A stretch of 64,000 nt of DNA from Actinernus sp. WN-2022 (lineage: Eukaryota > Cnidaria > Anthozoa > Actiniaria > Actinernidae). The notes below the pieces were generated by a model that was not told the origin of the DNA, did not search any database, and was given only the letters and a program-made list of their open reading frames with translations. Below, in pieces: positions 33,383 to 44,084 of this stretch (position 1 is the stretch's first letter; each line of letters opens with the position of its first letter). The translations under genes and the position numbers were made by a program. Where the stretch lies: the NCBI GenBank assembly GCA_030867875.1, contig JAOWCC010000237.1:8687811-8751810 (forward strand). The letters run 5' to 3'.

Positions 33383-33479
33383 TTTTTCCTGGTCAGGATG
33401 GGATCTTAGCTCAAATGCAAACTTATCATAATTGAGGTGACAAATTTGGAAATTTCCGGGAGGGATGAAGGTGGACCTG

Positions 33480-33885
33480 AAATGAATTTTGTTCGGTTAG
33501 TATCAACTACACAGTGAACTGGGTTCATATACTAGCTGTAATTCACATCTGTAAGGAATGTAATATCAGGGGCATACATGAATGGATGCAATTGATAGCA
33601 TCAATAATTTCAAACAATGTGTTAACTGAAGGTGAACTACATGTAGCACCATGCAACAGGGACATAAAACAATGGTAGTGTCGAACAAATTAATTGACAA
33701 AAAGAGCTGGCACCATGAACAGGAACCTATATACAACTGCAATGTCAATAAGTTAAACAATGCATTAACTGAAGGTGAGCTAACATGTCAATGGCAAATA
33801 ATGGTTTAAACTGGAGAAAGCTGATACTGCGCAACAGGGACGTACTAATCAGAAATGTCCGTAATTCAAGTCTGTGAGGTATCAA
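33480..33885. other. Gap between Ngaro gag and RT
   Basis: About 400 bases that are not clearly coding. Two copies of a GTTAACTGAAGGTGA.CTA..ATGT motif lie about 150 bases apart (near 33620 and 33765), with a CAATG..A-rich surround. It may be a spacer or a decayed part of gag-pol. Confidence 0.4.
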
Positions 33886-33887
33886 TG

Positions 33888-35160
33888 TTATTTTCGACGC
33901 TTGGCATCCTCAGGCTGCAATGATCTAGCCCGCTTCCCATTATGACCGTAAAAGGGGCGGGTACAATCACGACCACGGTGATCACCGTCACACTTGGTGC
34001 ATGCATGGCGAAAGCGGCATCTGGGAGATTTGGCCACACATCGACCAGTATTCCAAGAAATACAGAGAACTTTCTCAAATGGGTGACCTGTGGGCTCCAC
34101 ATCAGGGGTGGGTGTAAATACACGAGGGCGAACTTGGGCACCAGCCGTGTTAAAGTTGTATAGCTGAACGTTCATGACGGACCAATCAGTAAGCCGTTCT
34201 GCTGCCGCATGTTCTCTGAATTCTTTGTCATAGTTCAGCCATGCCAGCCCACTGAACTGGCGGTAGGTTCGAAGAATAAGCAGTTTGTATTTAGATAAAT
34301 CGATCCAACGGTGGGGGAAATAAGTGCCCAAGATAAGTGCATAAATTGAAAATGCTTCTACCCAGGAGATTATATCTGCAATTTGGCGTTTTGTTTTTCT
34401 CACAGGGGCGGTTAGAATGAGACGGCCGTCAAACAGCAGTTGCGGTTCAGCATCTTGCGTTATATTTTCAGACAGGAGATCGTCAAATGCTACAAATTTT
34501 CCCGTGGTAATGAGACACTACCTTGTAAGGAACTGGGGAGTAACCGGGTCCGACAATGAATGGTTGTTGAGAAGGTAAATGTGGTTGCGGATCTAGAGCC
34601 AGACCAGAGTTAAAGAACGAGCCCATCGGGGGAAACACAGTTTGGCCAAACGAAGACAAAGAGCTAGTTGATGGGATATGTGTGGATACGCAAGGGCCGG
34701 CAAAAGTTGACATAAACGAGGGAACAGTTAACGGCCTACCTGATGATGATGAACTCCCGTGCGGAGCGGCAGAAGGTCTTGAGAAAGAAGGCAAAGTGGA
34801 GCTAGGAGCCCAAGAGGGAACGCCCCCAATTTGACCGAAACCTGCGGCCTGTGATTCCAAGGAATTCCCTTGCTGTTCGACAGAGGTCGAAGACGGCAGT
34901 GTAGGGGCGGACGAAGAAGAAGAACTAGCAGAACCAATTCCCGCCGAAATCAGGGCAGCCTGGACCATGGACGATAGTGGGGCTTGGATGGCCTCGACCA
35001 CGGATGCAATCAGTTCTTGGGATGGCTGACCAGAAGATTTCGAAACTGTTGGTAGTTCCCCTGTTGCTGCCGAAGATGAAACTGCGGGAAGGGGAGTTGT
35101 AGCGGCGGGAGGCACGTTGTGAGGAAAACAATCCTGACTGTTGCGAGACGTTCGAGGCAT
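33888..35160 (-). pseudogene. Ngaro gag-like protein, one frameshift
   Basis: N-terminal frame 35160-34483 is a low-complexity Ser/Pro/Ala protein (SSAATGELPTV, SSASSSSSSAPTLPSS) ending near a shift at an A-run at 34500. The continuing frame 34403-33888 has conserved-looking helices (WVEAFSIYALILGTYFPHRW, then LILRTYRQFSGLAWLNYD) and a Cys/His-rich tail, CISWNTGRCVAKSPRCRFRHACTKC, typical of a nucleic-acid-binding zinc motif. The same architecture occurs in the second element at 54367-55590. Presumed particle or RNA-binding protein of the element. Confidence 0.75.
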
Positions 35161-35309
35161 GATGAAGGAACTTGCTAGATGATCCGCCGTACCGGCCCGA
35201 GATTTTTAAAATTCGCTACAAAGGTTACTTGTGACACACAAGGAAAATACCACGAACTAAGTAGAGCACACTCGAAGCTTCTAGGCACTTCGAGAATCGA
35301 GAATCGAGA

Positions 35310-35479
35310 GCAATATAGCAGGCAAATACAAAGCAAGCTGAGCAATGGCGGACCACGAGGGCAAAGTACACGAGCTAACATGCGCATGCGCAAAGCTGAT
35401 GACATGCACATGCATCATAGGCGATAACCGCTGGCCAGTAATTTATCTCCCAGTTAACTATGATTATTAATAATCTCAT
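35310..35479 (-). repeat. Ngaro repeat A1 (5' end)
   Basis: Direct copy of A2 at 30283-30453. It lies about 150 bases upstream of the gag start and likely contains the promoter. Beyond 35480 the right arm of the host long-TIR element begins. Confidence 0.85.
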
Positions 35480-35833
35480 TAAACAACTATTAATGTTTTG
35501 ACAGTCGTAGGACAAATTCTCTTGACCGGGCCGAGCCGCTGAAAGAACGAAGCAAGCGAGCTACCAACACACGCTAAATATATAGGCTTGAATTTCATGG
35601 TTGTTCATGACGGTGATCCACTGCGAAGCAAACGAGCAGCCTCGGTAGTTATATTCCTTGAAAATAACTCTGTTGTTCGCATTCGGTTTCTGAGAATTAC
35701 AACTAATATATGCATCGTGAAACGGCTATCTGCTACGTCATCAGTATGGCATTTTCTGCCTCACTTCCCAGACGTCTCTTTCGCGAGTGGGGAGTGATAA
35801 GAGTCGGCTGGTTTCCCAGGCTAGTGAATGGTT

Positions 35834-36650
35834 AGGAGAGTTCCTGACTGGGATACACTGACTTTGGGATTGGGATACAGGCAAAGGTGGCAATATTGAA
35901 ACAGGAGTAACAGCTTTGAAAGGAACACATTTCCCTTTGGCTCTACACGAACATCTTTCCCCTTGATGTCCAACATAATTTGAATAAATTGTATATAGAC
36001 TTATTTTTTTGAAGAATTATAGGGAGTATAGACCCCCCCCCCCCTCCCCCCCCCATCACTAACCAATTGTCTGACAGCACTTAGGAACTGAGCATTTGTG
36101 ATGTCCCAAAAAATCCAGTGTATTAAAATTGTACCCCCACTTAATTTTCAAAGAGAAAATATACCCCCTCACCCCTACAATCACAGTTTTTAAAATGTAC
36201 TCCCCCTTCCACCTTCGAATAGTCTCATTGCCCAACTTGTTCACATAATTTATCATCTGAATTCATTCATTTCATAAGTTTTGGGTTGAATGTTGAGAAG
36301 ATCCTGGGAATGGTGGGAGGGAGAAGGGGAGGGAGTGGGGGTGGCATGGGAAGAAGGGAAAACGAAAGGAGAGCCTGATACTTGGGTTATCTGCAAATAG
36401 GGAAATACTATCTCGGGGGCGCCATGTTGCAGGTTATTCAGACAATCAGACCATTTTGATGTTTTCAGTTTCTTTCCTTTCTTTCTTTTTGTGTGTGGTA
36501 AATACACTGTTGAAAATCACAATTAACCAATTAAACTTTTAAAAATGTACCCCCACTTTCAAATGATTTTTAAAATTGTATCCCCCCTCTAAAAACACAT
36601 CTAAAAAAATTGTATCCCCCCTCTGTACTTATTTCATAAATACAATATAA
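35834..36650 (-). other. Transposase exon edge and intron with C/T tracts
   Basis: The right-hand part of the interrupted Kolobok exon (QYCHLCLYPN on the minus strand, 35834 to about 35980). The following intron has a poly-C tract near 36033-36053 and several AAAATTGTACCCCC-type repeats at 36120-36200 and 36540-36620. No other gene. Confidence 0.5.
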
Positions 36651-38970
36651 AGTTTACCTGGGGTTTACATTTCCTTTGCTATCATCATCTTCTCCCATTG
36701 TCTGGTATATGTCCTCCAATTCCTGGAGGTTCCAGGTTGGGTCCTCCTCATCGCTCTCTTCCTCACCGGGCACTTCCATTGGATCATCCGCAACCGGCTG
36801 TTCACATTCTGGGCTGCAATCTGTTTGAGTAGCTGAAATAATAACAATTGGCATCTAATTAATAACAATAAAACAATCATTATTTGACAGGGTTATTTTA
36901 AATGAAACAAGTGCCATATATGTAAACATATGCAGGTATATTATATGCATGCAAATGCTTTGATATAATTATTGTTTCTCCTAGCCTATACTGTATATAA
37001 TTACCTGAAGTTACAGTGCTCGTATTTTTAAATTCATCAAATGTGCGGACCCACTGCTCCAGGTTTTTTATTAGGCGATTCTGGAGTTTTGTTGTCCTCG
37101 TTCTCAGTTCTGTATTTTCCTTTTTCAGGACTTGGCATCTTCTGCAAACTACATTGTGTGAGATACTTTCCTAAGTGAAAAAATTGTGATAACAATTTGG
37201 ACAAACATATAAAATTATTTAATATTTGTATTTCTGCTCAAATAATACTTTTGTATAAGCTGTGTATAAGCACTCTAGTTTTTATTTACAGAAACAGATT
37301 ATAGTGAGCCAGTAATAATGATTGTATAGTTTTATTTACCCCAAAATTACGTACTTGAGGATTCTTCGATAAGAGCTTCAGTTGATTCCATGTATAGTGG
37401 TACTTGGATTTGGCTTGAGGAGTCTGACATATTTAGGGCAGCGGACTCTGCTGCATGTATCTGAATCGAGTGGGCATGAAACAGTTTTAATACAGAATTT
37501 AATTATTTTTTATGCAATACAGTTACTTGAAATCTGTGTTCACATGTGTACTTACCATAAATGTAGCAATATTAGCTGTTGGCTCGTCTCCCCTTGCTGG
37601 CATCACACCTAACTGCTGTGACACTAGGACCTCCTCTACCCTATCCAGCAGTAAAGCATCATCTACTGCAGGTAACCTCTCTGTCTGTACTTGAGAATCA
37701 CCTACAGCTGGTAAAGGACCTCTAGTGGTAACTCCTCTGGAACAAGTGGATCCTCGGCTTGGCCAGGACTTGATAGTTGTACATTTTGGCAATGGGTCTT
37801 GTTTGGAGTTAGCAATTCATTTATCCTTTAGAAAAATTATGAAAAATACAAAATTAATATATTATAATAGATTTCTATAAAACACAAAACCGAGAACGTT
37901 TTTGCAGTTGTTATTTACAGTCGTACGTGAACTTGATTTTTGGCAACTGGTGACAAGGGCGATTTTAATTGTTTAAATCAAAATTCCAAATGGAAAGCAT
38001 ACAAATATTTATCACGATTTAGGAAGAAAAATAACTATCAAATAACCAAAAAGGATAATAGATCGCGAGTACGAGTGAAGAAACGAGATCGTGACCCGAG
38101 GTATGAATACTAATTCATGAAAACATTAGTCTCTGCAAATGTGAAAGCAACGCAACGCGCGATCACAACTCCAAATACACTATGTTTTTTAAAGAAAGTG
38201 AAAGCTTGTAAGCTAGTCCTAATCGTACAAACTATAACTGCAAAATATTGATTCAATCAAACCTTTTGATTAGGAATATGCACATGGTAATGCGTGCATT
38301 AGTTTCGCCCAGGGTTTCCATGCACGTCTCACTTACCTTGCGTCGAGCCCTTTCAGCCCTTTCGTTAGGCACTGCACTCGAACTTGTAGCTTTTCTCCAA
38401 ATCGTCGGGAGAGATCCAGCCTCATATGAGCTCCTTCAGCTGGCATAACAATAGCTCTTGTAAAGCAAACCTCCGAGAAATGATCGGAACAAATAAAACA
38501 TCGTCCTTTAGGATCAAAATTCGCATGGTGTGTACACACGAATGTTTGCATTTCGTCCGCTCTCGCTTTTCAATGGGGCTGTTGTGCAGTGAAATCCTAG
38601 CTGCTGGATTCGACTTATTGTCGCATCCCTGCACAACACAGCGACTAGCAGGCATACCTTCAAGGTTTTTTTCTTGCTACGAGTGAGCTCTGGCTGCATT
38701 TGACGCTATCGCATACGAGAGTAGCCACCATGTTTTGATCTGGGTTGATTGGATGACATCACATCCGGCCTCAACGTTCTCGACCCAGTTATGCGCGGCC
38801 ATTTGAGTTCCGAGCAATGGCGGCCGATCAGAACTGGAATGAATCGCTAAAATAATCAGACTTTCCGTTCGAATTTCGACTTAAGATTTTCCATGATTAT
38901 TATTTAGTAGTTTATCTTTCATAATCTGTAAAAAAAAAATTGTTTAATTTTCCTCATAGTAGCCCTTTAA

Positions 38971-39321
38971 AACTTTAAACCATGGCATCATATCTACATA
39001 TTTGCATGGGTACGCCAATCATTTTAGAAGCATGCACAGTCCTTCAATGCTGGCGTACACACTCCTCTGCTGGCACTTGAACGTTGGTGGTAGCTGTAGG
39101 GCTTCTAGAAGGCGAGGAAGATCGGCCTTTTCCAAACGGAACTCTGCTTTGCAGTCTGCTGGATCGATGTTGTCAAGATTAAATGAGTCATAGCATTGAT
39201 AATTAAAATCAGGATTTTTAGACTGATATGCGTCATAAAGAAGAACACATTCTTCGTCAGAAACAGTGTTATCTACGTAGCTAAGTAAGAGTAGTTCTCG
39301 AATGCTCTTAAATGTATACAT
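38971..39321 (-). pseudogene. Harbinger transposase, N-terminal part
   Basis: Start at 39321 with MYTFKSIRELLLLSY. It contains CKAEFRLEKADLPRLLEALQLPPTF and SIEGLCMLLK, the helix-turn-helix-like N-terminal region of Harbinger transposases. An in-frame TGA follows at once, then LAYPCKYVDMMPWF. Kolobok sequence takes over at the TTAA 38967-38970. The frame resumes at 22453 beyond the Kolobok element. Confidence 0.85.
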
Positions 39322-39374
39322 TTTTCAGTAGAGTTCTGAACAGTACCGTCGAATATTCTGTTTGCAAAAGACCC

Positions 39375-40060
39375 TGAAGACAAAAAAGTCGGAGACGGAG
39401 AAGATTGTGCAGTGTCTAGTGTGCGTTAACTTCACACAGTACTTGCCAGTAAAACTATTTCGGTTCTTATTTTTATGTCTGCCACTTTAGAGTGTAGTAA
39501 ATATGCTAGTCATGAAGTTGCGAGTTGTGAATCCAAAATCCTAACCCAACATTAAAAAATACTCTAACCGTCAACAACGGGTGACTAAGTAATTTAGGGT
39601 GTTAAGAGCTGGTCACTAATTTTGGGTTTTAGAAATACATCACCCTAATCCAAATCCTAACCCTACATTTAAAAATACAACTTGCAACACTAGCAACTTC
39701 ATTACTAGCAATATACCTGTACCCGTTCACAACACTCATTTATTATGATGAGCAGATTACGAGTAAGCGAATTGCGTTCACCGGCAACGTTTGGCGCGGT
39801 GGTAGACTAGAACGAGACATGTCTAAAAGGTCAAGACATGCGGACGGTAACCGGAAGTGAGCTATGTGAGCGTGCCGAACCGAAATATAAATATAAGGTA
39901 CAATAAATAACATCGTACAGCCGTCCGTTTGAATGGCGTTCCCCTAGGATATAAAAAATAAAAAGTTGGAACGCACTGATAACACAGGTAACCCAGAACA
40001 ACTAGGCCGATAAAACAGGACATGCGGACGGCAACCGGAAGTGAGCTATATGTGAGAATA
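39375..40060 (+). repeat. Dispersed repeat R1, copy 1 right part
   Basis: Resumes the R1 sequence broken at 16884. GTGTCTAGTGTGCGTTAAC corresponds to the 42712 and 16690 copies, and 39720-40030 matches 42805-43090, with GGCGCGGT, AAGGTCAAGACATGCGGAC, GTACAGCCGTCCG and GCGTTCCCCTAGGATA in order. A short stretch at 39500-39690 (CTAACCC..ACATT) is extra in this copy. Confidence 0.75.
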
Positions 40061-40600
40061 TATACCGTAGAGTCCCGAAAGTGGCGAGGGTCGTTACTTT
40101 CGATCTTTGCAGCCCTGACCAGACGTTACTTTCGAGGGGTCGTTACTTTCGAGGGATCGTTTCTTTGGAGGGGTAAATTTAGTTTGAAAATTCCTGAAAA
40201 CTAATCATATCAGGTCCAACTTAAACTTCTGACTCAGACTCCTGTTATCTTCTGAGAGGTATAGAGGTCTCGCAAGTCGCATTACGAACTTTTAATAAAG
40301 TCAGGGGGTCGTTACTTTTTAATCTTATGATTCTTGTAAAGGAACTGTTATAGACCCAAAAATACACCAACGTAATACATTCGATCTGCGCTGTCTGAAC
40401 AAATCTAATCCGTGAGCGAAATACAATCTCAGCTTAAGTGTATCCAAACACGTTTAGATATATAAGGTATCGAATTATAATCTCGGGTTAGATTTCGTCA
40501 GGCGCGCTCAGATTAGAAAGGTCAAAGCTCTCAGACAAGTCGAGACGAGGAGGTATCGATTTCGATGAGTCATTGTCAGAAAGCGGGCCGTAAAATTATG
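40060..40600. other. No gene; GGTCGTTACTTTCGA repeats
   Basis: Contains at least four scattered copies of GGTCGTTACTTTCGA-like sequence between 40080 and 40320. I see no gene and cannot assign an element. Confidence 0.45.
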
Positions 40601-40856
40601 CAATACTACCATCTGTCAATGGGTAAAACTGTTCACAGTTTGGGTCTGGTATTGTTAAAGTCCAACGTAACCACACAGCTGAGGCATGTTTTACGACAGA
40701 ATAACCTAGCTTAAGAGAGAGTTTCTACTGGATTGAGAAACCTTATACATGTATGCGCGCTTCTACGCTTCAGTTAGCATGCCTCCGCCTCCTTCAGTTG
40801 TAGGCTCCGCCTCCTAAAGACAATGATGCCATTTGGAACTGACTGGTCATTCATCT

Positions 40857-41830
40857 AACGCGTCAAAAGCAAATAATAACGTTGTATTCAGAATAATTCA
40901 AGCTTCAAATTGAGACGTTGCTCATGTTCGTACGTGCTCTAGAAGTATTTAAAAGCTAAAAAACATCGCCCATGCAGCCGAGTTGGCGGCAAAGTACTTT
41001 CAAACTGAAGCTGAGTACTGAAAGGCAACCGCGACAAAACAAATCTTAGTGAGCATTAAATAAAAACTATAAACTTAGCGTGTCAAAAGCAAATCATAAC
41101 GTTGTATTCAGAATAATTCAAGCTTCAAATTGAGACGTTGCTCGTGTTCGTATGTGCTCTAGAAGTACTTAAATGCTAAAAAAAATCTTCCCGGCGGAGT
41201 TGGCGGCAAAGTGCATTCAATCTAAAGCTGAGTAAAGGCAACCACGACAAAAAAAATCTTAGTGAGCATTAAATAAAAACTATAAACTTAGCGCGTTAAA
41301 AGCAAATCATAACGTTGTATTCAGAATAATTCAAGCTTCCAACTGAGACGTTGCTCATGTTCGTATGTGCTCTAGAAGTACTTAAACGCTACAAAAATGC
41401 CCCGGCGGAGTTGGCGGCAAAGTCCATTCATTCTAAAGCTGAGTAAAGGCAAACGCGACAAAACAAATCTTAGTGAGCATTAAATAAAAACTATAAACTT
41501 AGCGCGTCAAAAGCAAATCATAACGTTGTATTCAGAATAATTCAAGCTTCCAATTGAGACGTTGCTCATGTTCGTACGTGCTCTAGAAGTACTTAAACAC
41601 TAAAAGATATTCCAGGCGGAGTTGGCGGCAAAGTCCATTCAATCTAAAGCTGAGTAAAGGCAAACGCGACAAAACAAATCTTAGAGAGCATTGAATAAAA
41701 ACTATAAACTTAGCACGTCAAAAGCAAATCATAACGTTGTATTCAGAATAATTCAAACTTCAAATTGAGATGTTGCTCATGTTCCGTACGTGCTCTAGAA
41801 GTATTTAAAAGCTAAAAACATCGCACCGGC
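40857..41830 (+). repeat. Satellite, ~213-bp unit, nearly five copies
   Basis: Units start near 40859, 41078, 41291, 41504 and 41715. Each has GTCAAAAGCAAATCATAACG, a TTCAGAATAATTCAAGC core, GCTCTAGAAGTA and GGAGTTGGCGGCAAAG. Units are about 90-95% alike by eye. No gene inside. It lies within an R1 copy, since R1 blocks flank it on both sides (40608-40745 and 42360 onward). Confidence 0.9.
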
Positions 41831-41879
41831 GACCTCAAAGTTATAACTTTCTCCGTTTTATACGATTCATAGGAAAAAA

Positions 41880-42355
41880 AGTAAACCAACACGATTGTTT
41901 AATTTCTCAGAGATAAACTAAGCGGCGATTCGAACCATGGATTTAACACAAAACTTTTACAAAGACAAAGTATCTTAAACTTTGAATTGATAAGTTTTAA
42001 GTCTGTATCTGTGTAATTGGCCCACCAAGGAAATAACAAGATCGAACAGACGAAAGGCTTTGCTTTTAAACTTCAGGGGCGGTAATGACAAATGGGCTTC
42101 TGATATAACAACATCAGTTAGCGTGATGACCTTCTTTAACGAGCTTTGGGAGTCCACTATTCCCATGAAGCGAGCAGTTGACAGTGATTGACATGTGCTT
42201 CATGTGATGTGGGAGTAAAGTATTCCCAAACCAATTTGTCAAAAGCCAATCACAATCGCTCTCCCGCAGAATTAATTAGCAATGTTATAATTATTCCGTC
42301 CTCACTTTAACCTCTCGGCCGTAAGTACATGTCGCCGAGAACAATAGAATTCTGC
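41880..42355. other. No gene seen
   Basis: Sequence between the satellite and the next R1 block; a 63-codon minus frame at 41975-42166 shows no recognisable domain. Confidence 0.35.
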
Positions 42356-42359
42356 GCGA

Positions 42360-43095
42360 TGATGGGGAAAACTGAAGAAACCCTCATTGAGCTTGATAAC
42401 CATGTAACAAGAACAATTCTGCCGGTAGATTTTTACAAAACTTAGTTAAGCAGATAGTTTTAGTGTATATGCGAATGCTGTGCTCGTTTTCTGGTTGAAG
42501 AAATAAACTAAACGGGACCTCTTCAGCTAAGTTTTCCCTTATCCGAGTCCGAAATGTAGATTGAGGCTTGTCATCTAACTATATCGTATATTTAGTTTAG
42601 TCTAGGTGTTCTAGTGGAAATCGTGAGCGAATTAAGTTGGAAGACAAATTGCAAAACATACGATAAATAGTAGTCAGCGTTAACAGAGCGGACATGGATA
42701 AGTTTGTGCCGTGTCTAGTGTGCGGAAACTTCACACAGTTTCGTCGAGCTAAACTTGCCAGTAAAACTACTTCGGTTCTGATTTTTATGTCTGCCGCTTT
42801 AGAAAACGGCCCCCGTTCACAACAATCGTTTATTATGGTGAACAGATGACGAGTAAGCGAGTACACGTTTGGCGCGGTCGTGGACTAGAAAGAGTCTAAA
42901 AGGTCAAGACATGCGGACGGTAACCGGAAGTGAGCTATGTGAGCGCGCCGAACTGAAATATATATATATAGGGTACAATAAATAACACCGTACAGCCGTC
43001 CGATTGAATCGCGTTCCCCTAGGATAACACAGGTAGCCCGAAAACACAAAGACGGAACGCACTGATATCACAGGTATCCCGGAACTACCAAGGCG
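42360..43095 (+). repeat. Dispersed repeat R1, copy 2
   Basis: Uninterrupted version of the R1 right half: GATAAATAGTAGTCAGCG shows the sequence as it was before the Harbinger insertion seen in copy 1. A further inverted fragment lies at 43905-43965 (CGGACGGCTGTACGATG). Shorter ACACAGGTAACCCG pieces lie near 46755 and 43828. The low coding capacity suggests a non-autonomous or satellite-derived repeat. Confidence 0.8.
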
Positions 43096-43099
43096 ATAA

Positions 43100-44080
43100 C
43101 ACAAGTTTTATTATTTTATTATTATTATGATTTTGTGTTAATTAAATCATGAAGCGCAAGTGCACTCATCTTCACTCCTGTTCTGACTCGTGGGAGTTAT
43201 AGTTCAGATCCTAATAGTATTTGGATCGTAGTATTTTGGACTACCTGTGTTTATCTAGGGTATCCTGGCTTACGTGAAGTTGCTCATTCTTATTCGTGTT
43301 CTACTTGCGTGCACAACGTCTAAACAAAGATGTATTCAAAGACATAAGTTCTGTTATTTTATTTTTCTGTGTTGCGCGTCTTTGAAGAGAGAATTAGTTT
43401 TCAAGTTCGATTCTCCGCTGATAAATGTAGATTATGTGGCGGCTCAATTCAGTGCAAATTTCATAATATCGACCTACAGCACAAAGAAAACACAGTGGAT
43501 TCGTTCTTAATTAGGAGCCGTTAGTCCAGCTTTTCAATGTCGGGAACTGACGTCACAAAATGCAAGATTTGAGCCGTGTGAGCGGATAGACGCGTAACAT
43601 AGAACAATTAAATATATCGCAATATATATTTAATCCGAATACATCTTTGCATAGATAACGAGTTCATGTTAGGGTTTAGTTCTCCTGCATGCAGCTTTTT
43701 GTTACTCAAGCGCTGCTACTGTGCATGCATACTTTCGTATCTGATTGTCCATTTAATCCAATTTGACTGGTTGTACATGTGTACTAACAGTGATCTGACT
43801 GTGTGCATACCAATAACGATGTGAACACAGGTAGCCCGAAAATACAAAGAGAGGGTACCTCACTAAAAACACAGGAAACCCGAAATAACTAGGGTATATG
43901 AATACTGATCGGACGGCTGTACGATGTTATTTATTGTACCCTATATTTCGGTTCGGCAGAACGAACCTTCTTAAGGGGTTTTATATTAGACATTATATAC
44001 AGCTGATTGGCTAAGCGAAATATGAAATGGAACCGTCTGATGTAATGAGATATAATATATTGTAATGTCGTAAACAAAGG
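43100..44080. other. Repeat-derived spacer
   Basis: Contains the stretch 43190-43310, similar to 49560-49650 (CTACCTGTGTT..TCTAGGGTA..CTGGCTTAC), and the inverted R1 piece near 43905-43965. A 78-codon plus frame at 43274-43510 has no recognisable motif. Confidence 0.5.
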
Positions 44081-44084
44081 CAAT

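Larger units (their letters stand above)
30078..35479 (-). mobile_element. Ngaro-type tyrosine-recombinase retrotransposon
   Basis: A 5.4-kb DIRS-order retroelement. Reading along the minus strand, the order is repeat A1 (35479-35310), gag (35160-33888), reverse transcriptase and RNase H (33382-31856), tyrosine recombinase (31843-30908), then repeats B1, A2, B2. That A1-genes-B1-A2-B2 arrangement is the split direct repeat structure described for Ngaro elements (established knowledge), and differs from the inverted repeats of DIRS1. No methyltransferase is seen, again fitting Ngaro. Only a few frameshifts are present, so it is a fairly recent insertion. Confidence 0.85.
29397..35833. mobile_element. 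Long-TIR element with 11-bp target duplication (MULE-like)
   Basis: Occupies 29408-35822, flanked by the 11-bp duplication AGTGAATGGTT (29397-29407 and 35823-35833). The terminal inverted repeats are about 340 bp: AGCCTGGAAAACCAGCCGAC on the left and AGCCTGGGAAACCAGCCGAC on the complement of the right, matching inward to about 29755 and 35490 with indels. Long TIRs and a 9-11 bp duplication are typical of Mutator-like elements; no MULE transposase is present. Its interior is almost entirely the Ngaro element at 30078-35479. It sits inside an exon of the Kolobok transposase, whose frame continues across it. Confidence 0.7.
26383..38655 (-). pseudogene. Kolobok THAP-domain transposase, multi-exon and broken
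   Basis: Exon 1 (38655-38337) carries a THAP zinc finger (start MPASRCVVQGCDN, second pair ICSDHF) with a one-base frameshift in its middle, and ends at CAAG/GTAAGT. Further exons lie near 37800-37557, 37462-37362, 37171-37015 (coiled coil) and 36833-36660. The transposase core starts near 35980, is split by the insertion 29408-35822 and resumes at 29396, with the Asp-bearing VVLAGDGRHDNMGHCAKYGTY before a GC-type donor at 29037. Later exons are 28510 to about 28370 (NEAGNSSAMEFLG, then stops), 28140-27890, 27680-27515 ([16 protein letters not shown]), 27320-27155, 27000-26818 and 26527-26383 (CKTCG..GHKRGQC knuckle). Deletions and stops make it inactive. Confidence 0.65.
22454..38970. mobile_element. 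Kolobok DNA transposon (TTAA target)
   Basis: A 16.5-kb element flanked by TTAA at 22454-22457 and 38967-38970. Its ends are inverted repeats, AGTGCTACTATGACGAA on the left and AGGGCTACTATGAGGAA on the complement of the right. A second inverted match, G(A/C)(C/T)GTCATCCAATCAACCC-like, lies about 215-225 bases in (22672-22690 and 38741-38760). TTAA duplication is the hallmark of Kolobok and piggyBac; the THAP transposase points to Kolobok. Gene content is a P2X7-like gene on plus from the left end and the transposase on minus from the right end, converging. Insertions inside are a LINE (23242-24072) and the element at 29408-35822. Confidence 0.8.
16885..39374. mobile_element. PIF/Harbinger DNA transposon, nested and inactive
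   Basis: Outer element of the nest. The left end GGGACCTTTAGCACCGACGG is a typical Harbinger-style terminus. The right terminus is not clear, but GCAAAAGACCC near 39363-39373 is a plausible decayed match. It has the two genes of this superfamily in convergent order: a Myb/SANT-like gene on plus (17212-18580) and the DDE transposase on minus (exons at 39321-38971 joined to 22453-22152, then 19245-18838). About 16.5 kb of its length is a Kolobok insertion, and 2.5 kb an inverted-repeat element in its intron. Without them it would be about 3.5 kb, normal for the superfamily. R1 repeat sequence flanks it on both sides. Confidence 0.75.

Noticed and set aside
40857..41830. CRISPR-like array
   Set aside because: Units of ~213 bp are repeated head to tail without a repeat/spacer pattern; the setting is an animal genome.
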